From assembly GCA_035633255.1 (NCBI GenBank), contig DASQFD010000007.1:1-21920 (forward strand): a stretch of DNA of 21,920 nucleotides, read 5' to 3'. The position numbers were made by a program, and so were the translations under genes. The notes below the pieces were generated by a model. It made no database searches. It was not told where the DNA came from and saw only the letters and a list, made by a program, of their open reading frames with translations. This stretch comes from DASQFD01 sp035633255 (GTDB lineage Bacteria; Actinomycetota; Actinomycetes; Actinomycetales; Dermatophilaceae). Below, one piece after another: positions 21,226-21,920 of this stretch; the stretch's first letter is position 1, and each line of letters opens with the position of its first letter.

Positions 21226-21670
21226 CCCCGCTCACCCGCGTCCAGCAGGCGACCGTCCTCGCGTTGGTCGAGGCGCGACGTCTCGCGGTCGTGCCCGCGG
21301 ACGTCGCGCGTGCGACCTCGTTCCTGCGCCAGGCCGAGGGCTGGACCAGCTGCCGCTGCTCACCAGTGTCGTCGTCAGATCCGGCATCGCCTACGACGCC
21401 TGTCACGACATGGGCGAGGCGCTGCTGGCGGCGTACGGCTTTCGGACGGCCAACGGGCCCGGCCAGCACGAGGCGCTCGGCCGCTCTCTGCGTGCCGTCT
21501 TCGACAGGCCGCCCGCGGACCGGGCGGCGCGGGAGTTCGACCGCCTTCGACGCGCTCGCAACCAGGACCGCTACGAGGCGAAGCCGGTGGGTGCCGCGGC
21601 GACCGAGAAGGCCGAGCAGGTCGCTCTGACGCTGTTCGCCGCCGCCCTCGCCAGAGGGATCTCGCCGTAA
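21216..21670 (+). pseudogene. HEPN-like partner gene, broken by a one-base frameshift
   Basis: From the GTG at 21216 the frame reads MALTPLTRVQQATVLALVEA to about residue 40 (ATSFLRQAEG) and then loses coding character. The continuation, LDQLPLLTSVVVRSGIAYDACHDMG through to ALARGISP and a TAA at 21668-21670, is in the next frame. Restoring one base in the G run at 21338-21340 gives a single 151-residue helical protein. Its C-terminal helix holds RRARNQDRYE, which resembles the HEPN R-x4-6-H site but with Tyr in the His position. The gene overlaps the nucleotidyltransferase by ten bases. The break may be real decay or a sequencing error; a slippery site is not evident. Confidence 0.72.
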
Positions 21671-21736
21671 CCCAGCAGTCCGGAAACAGCCCGCACGAAG
21701 TGCGCACGCAGTCCAGCGGAGAATGCCTCAACGTCT

Positions 21737-21920
21737 GAGAACGTGTTTAAGAAGCGGTTAGGCGGACCTGCTGGGCTGCCAAGGGCGTCGACCAGGGCCG
21801 GGCGCGAGGCGTCGGGTCATCAGCCCGATCATGGCCCACTTGACCATCGCTTCGGCGTGTTCGGGGAGCCGTTCGTGGTCCTTGGACAGGCGCCGGCAAC
21901 GGCTGATCCAGGACAGGGTA
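21737..21920 (-). mobile_element. End of an IS5-type insertion sequence, cut by the window edge
   Basis: The segment holds the 3' end of a transposase gene and, outside it, GAGAACGTGTTTAAGAAG (21737-21754), placed where a terminal inverted repeat would be. The other end and any target duplication lie beyond the window, so the exact boundary is an estimate. Confidence 0.65.
21758..21919 (-). CDS. IS5 family transposase, C-terminal fragment
   Basis: Reading from the right edge on the minus strand, 53 residues are visible: TLSWISRCRRLSKDHERLPE, HAEAMVKWAMIGLMTRRLA and a basic Pro/Arg tail ending at TAA (21760-21758). The RCRRLSKD-ER-P-EAM-AMI-LM-RRLA pattern is the familiar end of IS5-type DDE transposases, including the final catalytic-helix region. 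The rest of the gene is outside the window, so its integrity is unknown. It is directed toward the HEPN pseudogene. Confidence 0.82.
   Translation of the reverse strand, partial: TLSWISRCRRLSKDHERLPEHAEAMVKWAMIGLMTRRLAPGPGRRPWQPSRSA

Noticed and set aside
21336..21346. Programmed ribosomal frameshift to join the two HEPN segments
   Set aside because: No classical heptameric slippery sequence or clear downstream structure is seen; mutation or sequencing error is simpler.
1..21920. tRNA, rRNA genes, replication origin or phage attachment site
   Set aside because: I looked through the intergenic regions and saw no cloverleaf, rRNA-like or DnaA-box cluster signal.

Overview
The window is about 22 kb of very GC-rich chromosome from an actinobacterium. 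The order rplQ-truA, then rplM-rpsI-glmM, is the standard actinobacterial ribosomal neighbourhood, and the divergent ispH / xseA-xseB pair next to a DUF4245 membrane protein is also typical of the phylum. Codon use, protein flavour and the recurrent GGCATAC/GTATGCC heptamer make me favour the Micrococcales, perhaps Intrasporangiaceae (Ornithinimicrobium/Serinicoccus/Janibacter-like). That placement is inference.

Layout, left to right. 1-2000: the 3' end of rplQ with an unusual C-terminal extension, a strong hairpin, a CGGGA microsatellite, truA and a small MmcQ/YjbR-family gene. 2092-3780: an ABC-F ATPase. 3781-4187: a gene-free convergent stretch with direct repeats. 4188-6145 (minus): an MFS exporter translationally coupled to an ArsR-type winged-helix regulator, with a clear palindromic operator over the promoter. 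6209-8680: the rplM-rpsI-glmM operon with a textbook promoter and structured leader. 8784-12160 (minus): a regulator, beta-carbonic anhydrase and MOSC protein in one run, then a GH1 beta-glucosidase with its own promoter. 12201-13250 (minus): a PfkB sugar kinase preceded by a 37-codon ORF. 13329-13886: DUF4245 protein. 13913-15564 (minus): xseA and xseB (exonuclease VII). 15638-16642: ispH (isoprenoid synthesis). 16741-17968 (minus): rmuC. 18021-20503: a Nudix hydrolase with a collagen-like N-terminus, a YhhN-family membrane protein and ychF. 20616-21920: an accessory patch holding a HTH-nucleotidyltransferase gene under an AT-rich palindromic promoter, its overlapping HEPN-like partner broken by a one-base frameshift, and the end of an IS5-type insertion sequence.

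Most of the window is conserved housekeeping DNA. Three features stand out at the whole-window level. Almost every transcription unit starts with a TANNNT-like -10 box whose last base lies 7-10 bases before the start codon, which implies leaderless mRNAs; in two places the TAG stop of the preceding gene is also the first half of that box. Short tandem repeats are frequent, both between genes and inside the ends of genes. The heptamer GGCATAC/GTATGCC occurs twelve times. The best candidate for a distinct biological system is the HTH-nucleotidyltransferase/HEPN pair at the right end, which resembles MNT-HEPN toxin-antitoxin modules but has the DNA-binding domain fused to the nucleotidyltransferase and appears to be decaying beside an IS element.
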